NCBI GenBank assembly: GCA_037447215.1
Contig: JBBIHB010000008.1
Location: forward strand, 40,411 to 104,410
Source: UBA1413 sp037447215
Lineage (GTDB): Bacteria > Bacteroidota > Bacteroidia > Bacteroidales > Prolixibacteraceae
DNA: 64,000 bases
Direction of reading: 5' to 3'
The notes below the pieces were generated by a model. The model made no database searches. It was not told the DNA's origin and saw nothing but the letters and a program-made list of their open reading frames with translations. Positions 25,639 through 33,894 of the stretch are shown here, one piece after another. The stretch's first letter is position 1, and the number at the start of each line of letters is the position of its first letter. Made by a program: the position numbers and the translations under genes.

Positions 25639-26778
25639 ATGAAAATTCATGAATATCAGGCAAGGGATTTATTTAAAAAATATGGTATCCCAGTCCCGGA
25701 TGGTTATGTTTGCCATTCGGTTTTAGAAGCAGAAAACCTGATCCCCGACGATGATCAGTTGAGGGTGGTAAAGGCCCAGGTTCATGCCGGGGGTAGAGGC
25801 AAAGCAGGTGGTGTTAAGCTGGCCCATAATAAAGATGAGGTTATTGCAAATGCCATCAGAATACTTGGGATGGATATCAAAGGGTATAAAGTTGAAAAGG
25901 TTTTGATTGCCAATGCAGTAGAAATAGAGAAGGAGTTTTATATCGGCCTTATTAACGACCGGAATACCAAATCGGTTACCCTGATGGCAAGTGCCGAAGG
26001 CGGTGTCGAAATTGAAGAAGTTGCCAAAGTTTCGCCAGAGAAAATCATCAGACTCTCAATTGATCCTGTAGCTGGGCTCATGGACTGGCAGGCGCGGGAA
26101 GTAGCGTTTAAACTGTTCAGCGACATCAATCATGTCAGGGTTGCTGTCGATATCTTTAAAAAATTGTATAAACTCTATGTAGAAACCGATTCAACACTGG
26201 CCGAAATTAACCCTCTTGTTATCACTAAAGAGAATGAAGTAAAAGCAATAGATGGTAAAATGAATTTCGACGACAATGCCTTGTACCGGCAAGCCTCGAT
26301 TTTAAAGCTCCGCGAAGTCACCGAAGATGAGCAAAAAGAGATTGATGCCAATGAAAAGGGGCTCTCCTACATAAAACTCGATGGTTCAATTGGTTGCATG
26401 GTTAATGGAGCAGGACTGGCAATGGCTACTATGGATATGATTAAGCTTTATGGAGGTGAACCGGCAAACTTTCTTGATATTGGTGGATCATCAAACCCTC
26501 AGAAGGTAATCGATGCTATGAATATCCTGCTCAGCGACACCAATGTTAAGGCTGTGATGATCAATATTTTCGGGGGTATTACTCGTTGCGACGACGTAGC
26601 GCGCGGTTTGATAGCTGCCCTGGAGCAGATCAAAACCGACATACCGATTGTGGTACGTTTATCGGGTACCAATGCAAAGGAGGGCCTCGAACTTTTAAAA
26701 GCCACTGGTCTTCCTACCGTTGCCACCATGCGCGAAGCTGCTTTAAAAGCCATAGAACTGAGCAAGAAACAGAATTGA
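25639..26778 (+). CDS. sucC: Succinyl-CoA synthetase, beta subunit
   Basis: 379 residues from ATG 25639, the standard N-terminus MKIHEYQARDLFKKYGIPVP; the longer frame adds 37 non-conserved residues. ATP-grasp features: VKAQVHAGGRGKAGGVK, AEINPLV and the C-terminal FLDIGGSSNPQKV and NIFGGITRCDDVA that contact the phosphohistidine loop. With sucD it makes ATP or GTP from succinyl-CoA, or the reverse. sucD follows after 19 bases. Confidence 0.97.
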   Translation: MKIHEYQARDLFKKYGIPVPDGYVCHSVLEAENLIPDDDQLRVVKAQVHAGGRGKAGGVKLAHNKDEVIANAIRILGMDIKGYKVEKVLIANAVEIEKEFYIGLINDRNTKSVTLMASAEGGVEIEEVAKVSPEKIIRLSIDPVAGLMDWQAREVAFKLFSDINHVRVAVDIFKKLYKLYVETDSTLAEINPLVITKENEVKAIDGKMNFDDNALYRQASILKLREVTEDEQKEIDANEKGLSYIKLDGSIGCMVNGAGLAMATMDMIKLYGGEPANFLDIGGSSNPQKVIDAMNILLSDTNVKAVMINIFGGITRCDDVARGLIAALEQIKTDIPIVVRLSGTNAKEGLELLKATGLPTVATMREAALKAIELSKKQN

Positions 26779-26797
26779 ACCTTTAAAAAGAATCGAA

Positions 26798-27682
26798 ATG
26801 AGCATATTGATTAATAAGAATACCAAATTGATCGTACAGGGAATAACCGGTCGCGACGGAGCTTTTCATGCAGGGAAAATGCAATCGTACGGTACTCATG
26901 TGGTTGGTGGTGTGTCGCCAGGTAAAGGCGGACAACACATCAATGGCATCCCCATTTTCAATACAGTTAAGGAAGCCAAAACCGAAACAGGGGCTAACGC
27001 TTCGGTAATATTTGTGCCGGCACCTTTCGCTGCCGATGCAATACTGGAGGCAAGCTATGCAGGGATAGAACTGGTTGTTGCCATCACCGAAGGGGTCCCG
27101 GTGCAGGATATGATAAAAGTTATGCCCTTTATAAAACAGAATGGAACCAGGATGATCGGGCCCAACTGCCCGGGTTTGATCACACCGGGAGAATGCCTTA
27201 TCGGGATATTACCTGGCAACATTTTTATGAAAGGAAACATAGGATTGATGTCTCGTAGTGGAACATTAACCTACGAAGTGGTTAACCTCCTAACCGAAAA
27301 CAAAATGGGGCAAACTACCTGTGTGGGTATTGGTGGTGATCCGGTTGCCGGGCTTTATTATCAGGAGTTGCTCAAAATGTTCGAGGAAGATCCGAATACC
27401 GATGCGGTTGTTTTGATTGGCGAAATTGGAGGCGATGCCGAAGAACAGGCTGCCAGGTTTATTAAGGAGAAAATGACCAAACCCGTAGTGGCTTTCATTG
27501 CCGGCCAGACAGCTCCGCCAGGAAAACGCATGGGGCATGCAGGAGCCATCATTTCGAGCGGATCGGGAACAGCTGAAGAAAAAATCAGCGCTTTTAACGA
27601 TGCTGGCGTTCCGGTGGCCAAGGAGCCTTCGGAGATTCCGGCTTTGCTCAAAGAAAAAATGAAAACGGGAAAAAATGAATAG
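26798..27682 (+). CDS. sucD: Succinyl-CoA synthetase, alpha subunit
   Basis: 294 residues. CoA-binding Rossmann domain with VQGITGRDGAFHAGKMQSYG; GPNCPGLI; the phosphohistidine is in KRMGHAGAIISSGSGTAEEK. It completes the SucCD enzyme. The next gene, a small lipoprotein, starts 2 bases after its stop, and an imperfect terminator lies at 28013-28046. Confidence 0.97.
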   Translation: MSILINKNTKLIVQGITGRDGAFHAGKMQSYGTHVVGGVSPGKGGQHINGIPIFNTVKEAKTETGANASVIFVPAPFAADAILEASYAGIELVVAITEGVPVQDMIKVMPFIKQNGTRMIGPNCPGLITPGECLIGILPGNIFMKGNIGLMSRSGTLTYEVVNLLTENKMGQTTCVGIGGDPVAGLYYQELLKMFEEDPNTDAVVLIGEIGGDAEEQAARFIKEKMTKPVVAFIAGQTAPPGKRMGHAGAIISSGSGTAEEKISAFNDAGVPVAKEPSEIPALLKEKMKTGKNE

Positions 27683-27684
27683 AG

Positions 27685-27984
27685 ATGAAAACCTTGATGT
27701 CGAATAAGAACTTCAGGTTCTTTTTCATATTGCTGGTTACTGTTTTGGTTATCGCCGGTTGTGCTGATGTTACCAATATCGATGCCTGCCGTAATTCCGA
27801 TCCCTATGGTTTTTTAGGAGGATTATGGCATGGTATAATAGCTCCGTTTTCATTTTTTGGGAGTTTGTTTTTCGATAGCATTGCTATGTATGCAATAAAT
27901 AACAATGGAGGGTGGTACGATTTCGGGTTTGTTATTGGTGCTGGTATTCTATTCGGAGGGGGCAGCAGGGCAACTAAACGATAG
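27685..27984 (+). CDS. Small lipoprotein with a membrane-like C-terminus
   Basis: 99 residues. A lipoprotein signal peptide ends in the lipobox VIAGC near residue 27, followed by a short Asp/Asn segment and a region of hydrophobic, Gly/Phe-rich sequence (FLGGLWHGIIAPFSFFGSLF and FGFVIGAGILFGGGSRA). This pattern is known in Bacteroidota as an unnamed family. Function unknown. It is translationally close to sucD (2-base gap), so it is probably on the same transcript. Confidence 0.75.
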   Translation: MKTLMSNKNFRFFFILLVTVLVIAGCADVTNIDACRNSDPYGFLGGLWHGIIAPFSFFGSLFFDSIAMYAINNNGGWYDFGFVIGAGILFGGGSRATKR

Positions 27985-28012
27985 TTTGAAAGTAAGATTA
28001 ATATAGTGAACT

Positions 28013-28046
28013 GCAGTTGATGGATTTTTCCACAACCGCTTTTTTA
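28013..28046 (+). terminator. Imperfect terminator after the sucCD operon
   Basis: GCAGTTGATGGA and TCCACAACCGC pair with one bulge and one wobble, then six T residues follow. It overlaps the end of the convergent META gene by a few bases. Confidence 0.5.
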
Positions 28047-28496
28047 TTTATTCAGTTGTTCCTGAATGAATTTAATTGTTACATATTCCCCATCCAGGAT
28101 TAGTTTTGTATTGGCTTTCTGTATCAGGAATGTTTTTTCATTCAGGGATTCAAGAAAATATTGTTCCGAATCCAAAGCAGGACATGCCAATTTGGTAGCT
28201 GTAATAATACCGAAATGAATGCTATCTTCCTCTAACTGAAATTCTCCGAAAAACCGGTTACACCCTGCAAATCCTGAAAATTTTCCGCCTGATTGGTCGA
28301 ATGAGATATAAATCTTTTTTTCTCCAAACAGGTAACTATTTACAGATTCACCAATGATTGAATCGAGGAAAAATTTTGTTTCGGACAAGATTAAGTTTGT
28401 CTTTGTTTTGCCTTTTCCCTGTTTAACATTGTGTGAAGGCCTGCAACCCAAAAAAACCACCAGAAAACAAAAAACTATTATTATTATCCCCTTCAT
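28044..28496 (-). CDS. META-domain lipoprotein (HslJ-like)
   Basis: 150 residues with a lipobox (VVFLGC) near residue 18. The META domain includes ISFDQSGGKFSGFAGCNRFFGEF and ITATKLACPALDSEQYFL, the usual GCN and ACP motifs. META domains occur in heat-inducible HslJ and in exported Bacteroidota proteins; the function is not known. It lies downstream of mltD on the same strand with a 55-base gap. Confidence 0.85.
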   Translation of the reverse strand: MKGIIIIVFCFLVVFLGCRPSHNVKQGKGKTKTNLILSETKFFLDSIIGESVNSYLFGEKKIYISFDQSGGKFSGFAGCNRFFGEFQLEEDSIHFGIITATKLACPALDSEQYFLESLNEKTFLIQKANTKLILDGEYVTIKFIQEQLNK

Positions 28497-28551
28497 AGTT
28501 GGCTGTGTTTTTCATCTTTCTGATCAGATTATTACCGCTTATCCTGAAGGA

Positions 28552-30189
28552 TCAGGTTTTAGGTCTGATCCTCAACCGCTGGCCTATTTTAAGCCCCGAT
28601 GTATTGGTGATGTTATTCAACCGCCTGATATCAGCGTCTGAAACACCAGGATACTTCTGGGCAATACGCCAAAGGTTATCGCCGCTTTTCACTGTGTAAT
28701 ATTCATATTCGCCATCGGCAACCATAGCAGGGACTGGTTGGGGCTCAATTGCAGGTGTTTGTGTGACTACCGGTTGCCCGATCAATTCCTGCTTTGCATT
28801 GAACGATAAAAGATTAATCCGTTCATAATGCGTTTTTTTATCTTCCGGGACAAATATGGTGAGCCTCTGCCCAACCCTGATCATGTTTCGGTTGATGTGG
28901 TTCCAGTCACGCAAATCGTTAACATTCACATTAAACCACCTGGCTATATGGCCTGGTGTATCGCCCGATTTTACGGTGTAGCTGACACGGGCTTTTCCCC
29001 TGATATCTGCTGTAACGTGTGCCGCTGTTCCTGCAGATGATGAAGTTCGGGGTGTTACCAGTGTATTATTCGGGAAATAATTGTCACGGTTGTGAGCAAA
29101 AATGGCATCGTTCCGGTCGATAAATGCCGAAATATGTTCCATGGGAATCCTCAGGGGAAGTGGATTTTCAGTTGTTGCAGGAATTATGTCGCGGCGGTAA
29201 ATAGGGTTCATTTCCCTGATGGCCGAAATATCGAGGTTTAGCTGGTCGGCTATCTGTTTGAAATGAAGATAATTATTCACCATGATCGTGTCGGTGGTTA
29301 GCGGAAATATATGGGTGCGGGGCATAAGCTGATGTTCGCGGTAATAGTTCATCACATAAGTTGCAGCAATGTAAGCTGGGACGTATCCACGGGTTTCGCG
29401 CGGCAGTGCGTAATATATCTTCCAGTAGTCGGTGTGCCCGCTGCTTCGCCTGATGGCTCTGTTTACATTGCCTGGCCCGCAGTTATCGGCTGCAATCACC
29501 AGGTGCCAGTCGCCGTATATATCATACAACTGTTTCAGATAGCGGGCAGCAGCATCAGTCGATTTCAGCACATCACGGCGCTCGTCAATAAATGTGGAAA
29601 CATCCATATTAAGATATTTGGCGGTTCCATACATGATTTGCCAAAGCCCTACAGCGCCAGCCCTTGATACGGCAAATGGGTTGAGCGCCGATTCGATTAT
29701 GGCCAGGTATTTCAATTCATGTGGCAGGTTATACCTATCGAAAATCTCTTCAAAAATCGGGAAAAAGAATGACGAAAGCCCAAGCATAATTTCCACCTGG
29801 TTCCGTTTACGGAAAGTGTACATTTCTATAAAATCCCGCACCACCTTGTTGTAGGCCATCGGCACGGCTGTATGCAATTTTTCGATCCGGGCAATCAATA
29901 CCGAGTCGGGGATTTGATTATCGCGTGGAATGGTAAAATCAAACTCGCTGCTGTCGGGGAGGAAAATATTGCTCACATACCAACTGTGAACCATACTGTC
30001 GAGTTTCTCGGCAAACATAGCCCTGATGACTTCGTCGGGTTCAATATAAACTGCTTGGTGCGAACTGGTATCGATGGAGGTAACAACATACTGGCCTATC
30101 CTATGGATATTCTCCTTGGCTTTTATTACCATGATCGGGAATAATATCATTGCAGGGATTGCCCAAAACTTCAGATGTCTGATCATCAT
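28552..30189 (-). CDS. mltD: Membrane-bound lytic murein transglycosylase D with two LysM domains
   Basis: 545 residues. Signal sequence or helix at 8-24, then a family 23 lytic transglycosylase (SLT) domain with catalytic Glu in YLAIIESALNPFAVSRAGAV, followed by GLWQIMYGTAKYL and RRDVLKSTDAAARYLKQL. Two LysM repeats near 400-445 (YTVKSGDTPGHIARWF) and 490-540 (YYTVKSGDNLWRIAQKYPGV) bind glycan. It cleaves peptidoglycan to form 1,6-anhydromuropeptides. The neighbouring order DUF5683, parB, parA is usual in Bacteroidota. Confidence 0.95.
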   Translation of the reverse strand: MMIRHLKFWAIPAMILFPIMVIKAKENIHRIGQYVVTSIDTSSHQAVYIEPDEVIRAMFAEKLDSMVHSWYVSNIFLPDSSEFDFTIPRDNQIPDSVLIARIEKLHTAVPMAYNKVVRDFIEMYTFRKRNQVEIMLGLSSFFFPIFEEIFDRYNLPHELKYLAIIESALNPFAVSRAGAVGLWQIMYGTAKYLNMDVSTFIDERRDVLKSTDAAARYLKQLYDIYGDWHLVIAADNCGPGNVNRAIRRSSGHTDYWKIYYALPRETRGYVPAYIAATYVMNYYREHQLMPRTHIFPLTTDTIMVNNYLHFKQIADQLNLDISAIREMNPIYRRDIIPATTENPLPLRIPMEHISAFIDRNDAIFAHNRDNYFPNNTLVTPRTSSSAGTAAHVTADIRGKARVSYTVKSGDTPGHIARWFNVNVNDLRDWNHINRNMIRVGQRLTIFVPEDKKTHYERINLLSFNAKQELIGQPVVTQTPAIEPQPVPAMVADGEYEYYTVKSGDNLWRIAQKYPGVSDADIRRLNNITNTSGLKIGQRLRIRPKT

Positions 30190-30224
30190 TTTTTTAATAT
30201 TTTGAATTTTTCATTGGTAGCTTT

Positions 30225-30255
30225 CAAAGATAGTGGTCAAAATCGAATCGTGCAA
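30225..30255 (-). promoter_or_regulatory. Probable promoter of mltD inside the DUF5683 3' end
   Basis: On the minus strand TTG (30253-30255), 20 bases, then TATCTTTG (30225-30232). It gives an independent start for mltD although the genes are closely packed. Confidence 0.55.
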
Positions 30256-30956
30256 TTCAAGGCAAAAATATTTTTGTTATGCAATTGATCTATTGTGGGT
30301 TGCCATTTTAGGGTGAGGTCATCGCTGATATCGAAGTTGAAAAAATGGGCGTCAACACTGGCATCAATGATATTTAATCCATAAAAACCGACTGTAAGGA
30401 TTACCAGAAGATCTCGGTTTCTTCTGAAATAATCCTGTCTTCTGAGCAGGCCATGTTTCAGCCTTTCAACATCAGATGGATTCTCAAGATTGTAATAAAT
30501 GATCTGCTTCAGGTTCATGTACGATGTTGTTGAATTATCGCTATCGGTCAAATCGCGGTAAGCATTTTTACTTACCTGAAAGTTCTCGTGGTTCCAACCA
30601 ATAAAATATCCAAAAGCAACAAAACCTCCATAAACCAATGGGATTTTCCAGTATTTTTTATTGTAGGCCTGCCCTAAACCAGGCAGAATAGCCGAATACA
30701 TTGCCGCTTTCCGGGGAGAGTGTTCCAATTCCTCTTTTTTGAGGGGAAGTACCAGGGGTTCCTCTAGTATAGTGTCAGGGAATGCAATGCTCTGAAAAAG
30801 AGAGTCGTCTGAGAGGAATGTTGAGGCAATTGTATCGGCTGAGACAATTTTTGAAAGAATTGTATCAGGTGGCATTTCCTGACTCGGTGCATTATATGCC
30901 TGTGCCAGGATCAGGAGGGCTGTAATGAAAATAAATTGATATTTGTTTCCGGTCAC
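30237..30956 (-). CDS. DUF5683 membrane protein
   Basis: 239 residues. A signal peptide (ITALLILAQAYNAPS) is followed by a Thr/Ser/Asp-rich spacer and the DUF5683 core AAMYSAILPGLGQAYNKKYWKIPLVYGGFVAFGYFIG, then a helix near 195. Part of the conserved parA-parB-DUF5683-mltD string. No function is established; an envelope role is inferred from position. Confidence 0.88.
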   Translation of the reverse strand: MTGNKYQFIFITALLILAQAYNAPSQEMPPDTILSKIVSADTIASTFLSDDSLFQSIAFPDTILEEPLVLPLKKEELEHSPRKAAMYSAILPGLGQAYNKKYWKIPLVYGGFVAFGYFIGWNHENFQVSKNAYRDLTDSDNSTTSYMNLKQIIYYNLENPSDVERLKHGLLRRQDYFRRNRDLLVILTVGFYGLNIIDASVDAHFFNFDISDDLTLKWQPTIDQLHNKNIFALNCTIRF

Positions 30957-31016
30957 AATTATATGGTTTGCTGATCATGATATGCCGGGATTAAAACAGC
31001 GAATCACCTAGCATTA

Positions 31017-31886
31017 TTACTTTCCTTCGAGCAATTTAACAATTTTTTGCAGTTCATCTTCCGATTTGAAAGGGATTACAATTTTCCCTTTTCCCCGATT
31101 ATCGGCTGTGAGTTTTACTGCTGAAGCAAAAAAGTTATCCAGCGCTTTTTTGAAAGGCTCAAAGTGGTGGGGATACCTGGTAATCCCTTTTTTTCTGGTA
31201 TCAGATTCTTTCTTTTCTTCATTCAGGTTCCGCACAATATCTTCCACCTTGCGAACCGAAAAATCGTATTTCCTGATTTGTTCGAAGATCATAACCTGGG
31301 TTTCGGCTTCATCGATGTTCACCAGCGCTCTGGCATGACCCATCGAAAGTTCCTTGTCGATTAAACCTTTCTGGATTATGGCAGGGAGTTTCAGAAGCCT
31401 GAGAAAGTTAGCCACAGTCGATCGTTTTTTGCCTACCCTGGCGCTGAGCACTTCCTGTGTAAGGTTACACTCTTCGATAAGCCTTTGATAACTCAGTCCA
31501 ATTTCAATCGGGTTAAGGTCTTCGCGCTGAATATTTTCGACCAGTGCCATTTCGAGCATCGAGTCATTATCCACTTCACGGATAAATGCAGGGATTTTCC
31601 CCAGACCAGCCATTTGTGCCGCCCTGAACCGCCTTTCGCCGGCAATGATCTGAAATTTATTGTCTGCAATTTTCCTGAGGGTAATCGGCTGTATGAGCCC
31701 AATCTCTTTTATCGATGAAGATAGTTCCTGGAGCGATTCCTGGTCGAAATTGGTGCGGGGTTGATATGGGTTGGCTTCAATAAGGCTCAACTCAACATCG
31801 GCGACTCCCGAAATATGTTCTTTAACGATATCGGCATCTTCAATCAGGGCACCAAGTCCCCTGCCCAGGACACTCTTTTTTACCAT
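31017..31886 (-). CDS. parB: Chromosome-partitioning protein ParB
   Basis: 289 residues. N-terminal CTP-binding ParB/Srx region: LIEANPYQPRTNF, the GERRFRAAQMAG box, then VENIQREDLNPIEIGLSYQRL and a helix-turn-helix (LTQEVLSARVGKKRSTVANFLRLLKLP). It binds parS and loads SMC or positions origins with ParA. parA ends 5 bases upstream. I did not find a perfect parS palindrome in the window. Confidence 0.96.
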   Translation of the reverse strand: MVKKSVLGRGLGALIEDADIVKEHISGVADVELSLIEANPYQPRTNFDQESLQELSSSIKEIGLIQPITLRKIADNKFQIIAGERRFRAAQMAGLGKIPAFIREVDNDSMLEMALVENIQREDLNPIEIGLSYQRLIEECNLTQEVLSARVGKKRSTVANFLRLLKLPAIIQKGLIDKELSMGHARALVNIDEAETQVMIFEQIRKYDFSVRKVEDIVRNLNEEKKESDTRKKGITRYPHHFEPFKKALDNFFASAVKLTADNRGKGKIVIPFKSEDELQKIVKLLEGK

Positions 31887-31891
31887 CTCTG

Positions 31892-32698
31892 CTATTTGTA
31901 ACTGGTTAATTTTTCTTCGTTGTGCATGGTGGTCAGGCCATTACGCTGCAAAATTTCTCGGGCCAGGTTCATATGGTTTATGGCACCTTTTGAACTGGCA
32001 TCATATAGTACTACCGGCTTTCCGTGACTTGGAGCCTCGCTTAGTTTAACATTTCGTTGAATCACCGTTTCGAATACCATATCCTGAAAATGGCGCTTCA
32101 CTTCTTCATATACCTGGTTCGACAGGTTAAGCCTCGAGTCGTACATGGTCAGAAGGAATCCTTCAATGTCGAGGGAGGTATTCAGGCGGTTCTGGATAAT
32201 CTTAATGGTATTCAGCAGTTTCCCCAGACCTTCGAGGGCAAAATACTCACATTGAACGGGAATGATAACCGAGTCGGCTGCAGTGAGCGCATTCACGGTA
32301 ATAAGCCCTAAAGATGGTGAACAGTCAATCAGGATAAAATCATATTCGCCTTTCAAACCTTCAATGGTGTGTTTCAATACTTTTTCGCGGTTGGGCAGGT
32401 TGAGCATTTCAATTTCTGCACCCACCAGGTCAATATGGGAGGGTATCAGGTCAAGGTTGGCAATATCGGTATGAAGGATAATCTTCCGGATGTCGATTTC
32501 GTCCACAATACATTCGTAAATGCTTGTTTTTATGGTTTTCAGGTCGAATCCTAAACCCGATGTGGCATTGGCCTGTGGATCGGCATCTATCACCAGTACT
32601 TTTTTCTCGAGCACTGCCAGGCTGGCAGCCAGGTTGATTGTTGTGGTTGTTTTGCCAACTCCGCCTTTCTGGTTGGCCAAAGCTATGATCTTACCCAT
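31892..32698 (-). CDS. parA: ParA/Soj-type partition ATPase
   Basis: 268 residues. The deviant Walker A motif KGGVGKTTTTINLAA near residues 10-24, the Walker B-like DCSPSLGLITVNAL, and the signature of the Soj family are present. It acts with ParB in chromosome segregation. A -7 box (TAACTTTG, minus strand, 32724-32731) lies 25 bases upstream. Confidence 0.97.
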   Translation of the reverse strand: MGKIIALANQKGGVGKTTTTINLAASLAVLEKKVLVIDADPQANATSGLGFDLKTIKTSIYECIVDEIDIRKIILHTDIANLDLIPSHIDLVGAEIEMLNLPNREKVLKHTIEGLKGEYDFILIDCSPSLGLITVNALTAADSVIIPVQCEYFALEGLGKLLNTIKIIQNRLNTSLDIEGFLLTMYDSRLNLSNQVYEEVKRHFQDMVFETVIQRNVKLSEAPSHGKPVVLYDASSKGAINHMNLAREILQRNGLTTMHNEEKLTSYK

Positions 32699-32788
32699 AT
32701 AAAATGATTATTTTGACGCGGGTCAAAGTTATAATTTTTTAAAAAATGGCTGAATTCATATTATCCGGTTGTATTCTGAACTGAAGAA

Positions 32789-33796
32789 TTATTTTTGAAC
32801 AGTGAAATCGGATTTTTCAAGTTCATTCAATAAAACCGAACGGTCGATGGGAACTACACCCACTTTTTCGCATACCAGGCCACCAGCAATATTCGACAAT
32901 AATGCCATTAACATGGGTTCAACACCTGCCGCAAGGCACAGGCTTGAAACACTTAAAACCGTATCGCCCGCCCCCGAAACATCGGCAATGTACCTGATCT
33001 GGGCAGGGTAATATGTCTGGCTTACACTATTGCTCAGGAAAACTCCCAGTTCGGAAAGCGTAATGAAAATGAATTTGAAGAATTTTTCCATTTTGTAGTG
33101 CTCGGCTGCTTTCTTTAATGATTCAATATCGCCTTTTCTGATGTTCTGCCCAATCCCTTCTGTAAATTCCTTAAAGTTGGGTTTGAAAAGGTCAACATGA
33201 TCGTAAATCTGAAAATTCCGTTTTTTGGGATCAACCGCAATAGGTATGTTTTTGGTCTGGGCTAAAACCTGAACTTTCTTGAACAGGGATGGGGTTATTA
33301 CACCTTTATCGTAATCCACAAATATTATTACATCAATCTTGCGGTTTTCAATTGTTCTTTTAATCGAATTGTATATTAAAAGCTCAAGGTCAGAGTCAAC
33401 AAATTCAGTCGATTCTTCATCCACACGTGCAATATGCTGTCCTCCGCTGATGATGCGGCTTTTTACGGTTGTTATCCGATGCGGGTCGATAAATATACCA
33501 TCGGTGGAGAGGTTGTTTTTTTCCATCAGTTTCCTGAACCTGCGGCCTTTTTCATCATCGCCAATGACGGAAAATAGCAAAGGGGTTGCACCCAGTGCCT
33601 GTAGGTTTAGCGATACATTGGCTGCACCGCCAAGACGGCTCTCTTTTTTCATAACCGATACAATGGGAATGGGCGCTTCGGGCGATACCCTTTCAACTTT
33701 TCCCCATAAATAACTGTCAACCATTGCATCGCCGATAACAAGGACGGTAATCTTTTCAAATTTGCTAAACAGTTGTTGTATCTCTGTTTTATCCAC
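32789..33796 (-). CDS. hldE: D-glycero-beta-D-manno-heptose-7-phosphate kinase (RfaE domain I)
   Basis: 335 residues of the PfkB/ribokinase family: GDAMVDSYLWGKVERVSPEAP at the N-terminus, the GGAANVSLNLQALG motif and the catalytic DVSGAGDTVLSV. This is the kinase half of HldE; the nucleotidyltransferase domain is absent, as in organisms that split the two. It builds ADP-heptose for LPS core. A -7 box lies at 33817-33824 on the minus strand. The adenylyltransferase is not seen in this window. Confidence 0.9.
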   Translation of the reverse strand: MDKTEIQQLFSKFEKITVLVIGDAMVDSYLWGKVERVSPEAPIPIVSVMKKESRLGGAANVSLNLQALGATPLLFSVIGDDEKGRRFRKLMEKNNLSTDGIFIDPHRITTVKSRIISGGQHIARVDEESTEFVDSDLELLIYNSIKRTIENRKIDVIIFVDYDKGVITPSLFKKVQVLAQTKNIPIAVDPKKRNFQIYDHVDLFKPNFKEFTEGIGQNIRKGDIESLKKAAEHYKMEKFFKFIFITLSELGVFLSNSVSQTYYPAQIRYIADVSGAGDTVLSVSSLCLAAGVEPMLMALLSNIAGGLVCEKVGVVPIDRSVLLNELEKSDFTVQK

Positions 33797-33816
33797 GTGA
33801 TTTTCTTAATAAACCG

Positions 33817-33824
33817 CAAAAGTA
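33817..33824 (-). promoter_or_regulatory. -7 element for the heptose kinase gene
   Basis: TACTTTTG on the minus strand matches TAnnTTTG and ends 20 bases before the ATG at 33796. No clear -33 box. Confidence 0.45.
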
Positions 33825-33894
33825 AGAAAAATTAATTGAGTGAAAGAAGCTAAAACAGGCTTAACTTTCAATATAAGGCCGTTTATTATCCCTT

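Noticed and set aside
31017..32731. parS site near parAB
   Set aside because: I saw no full palindrome of the parS type by reading; absence is not certain without a pattern search.
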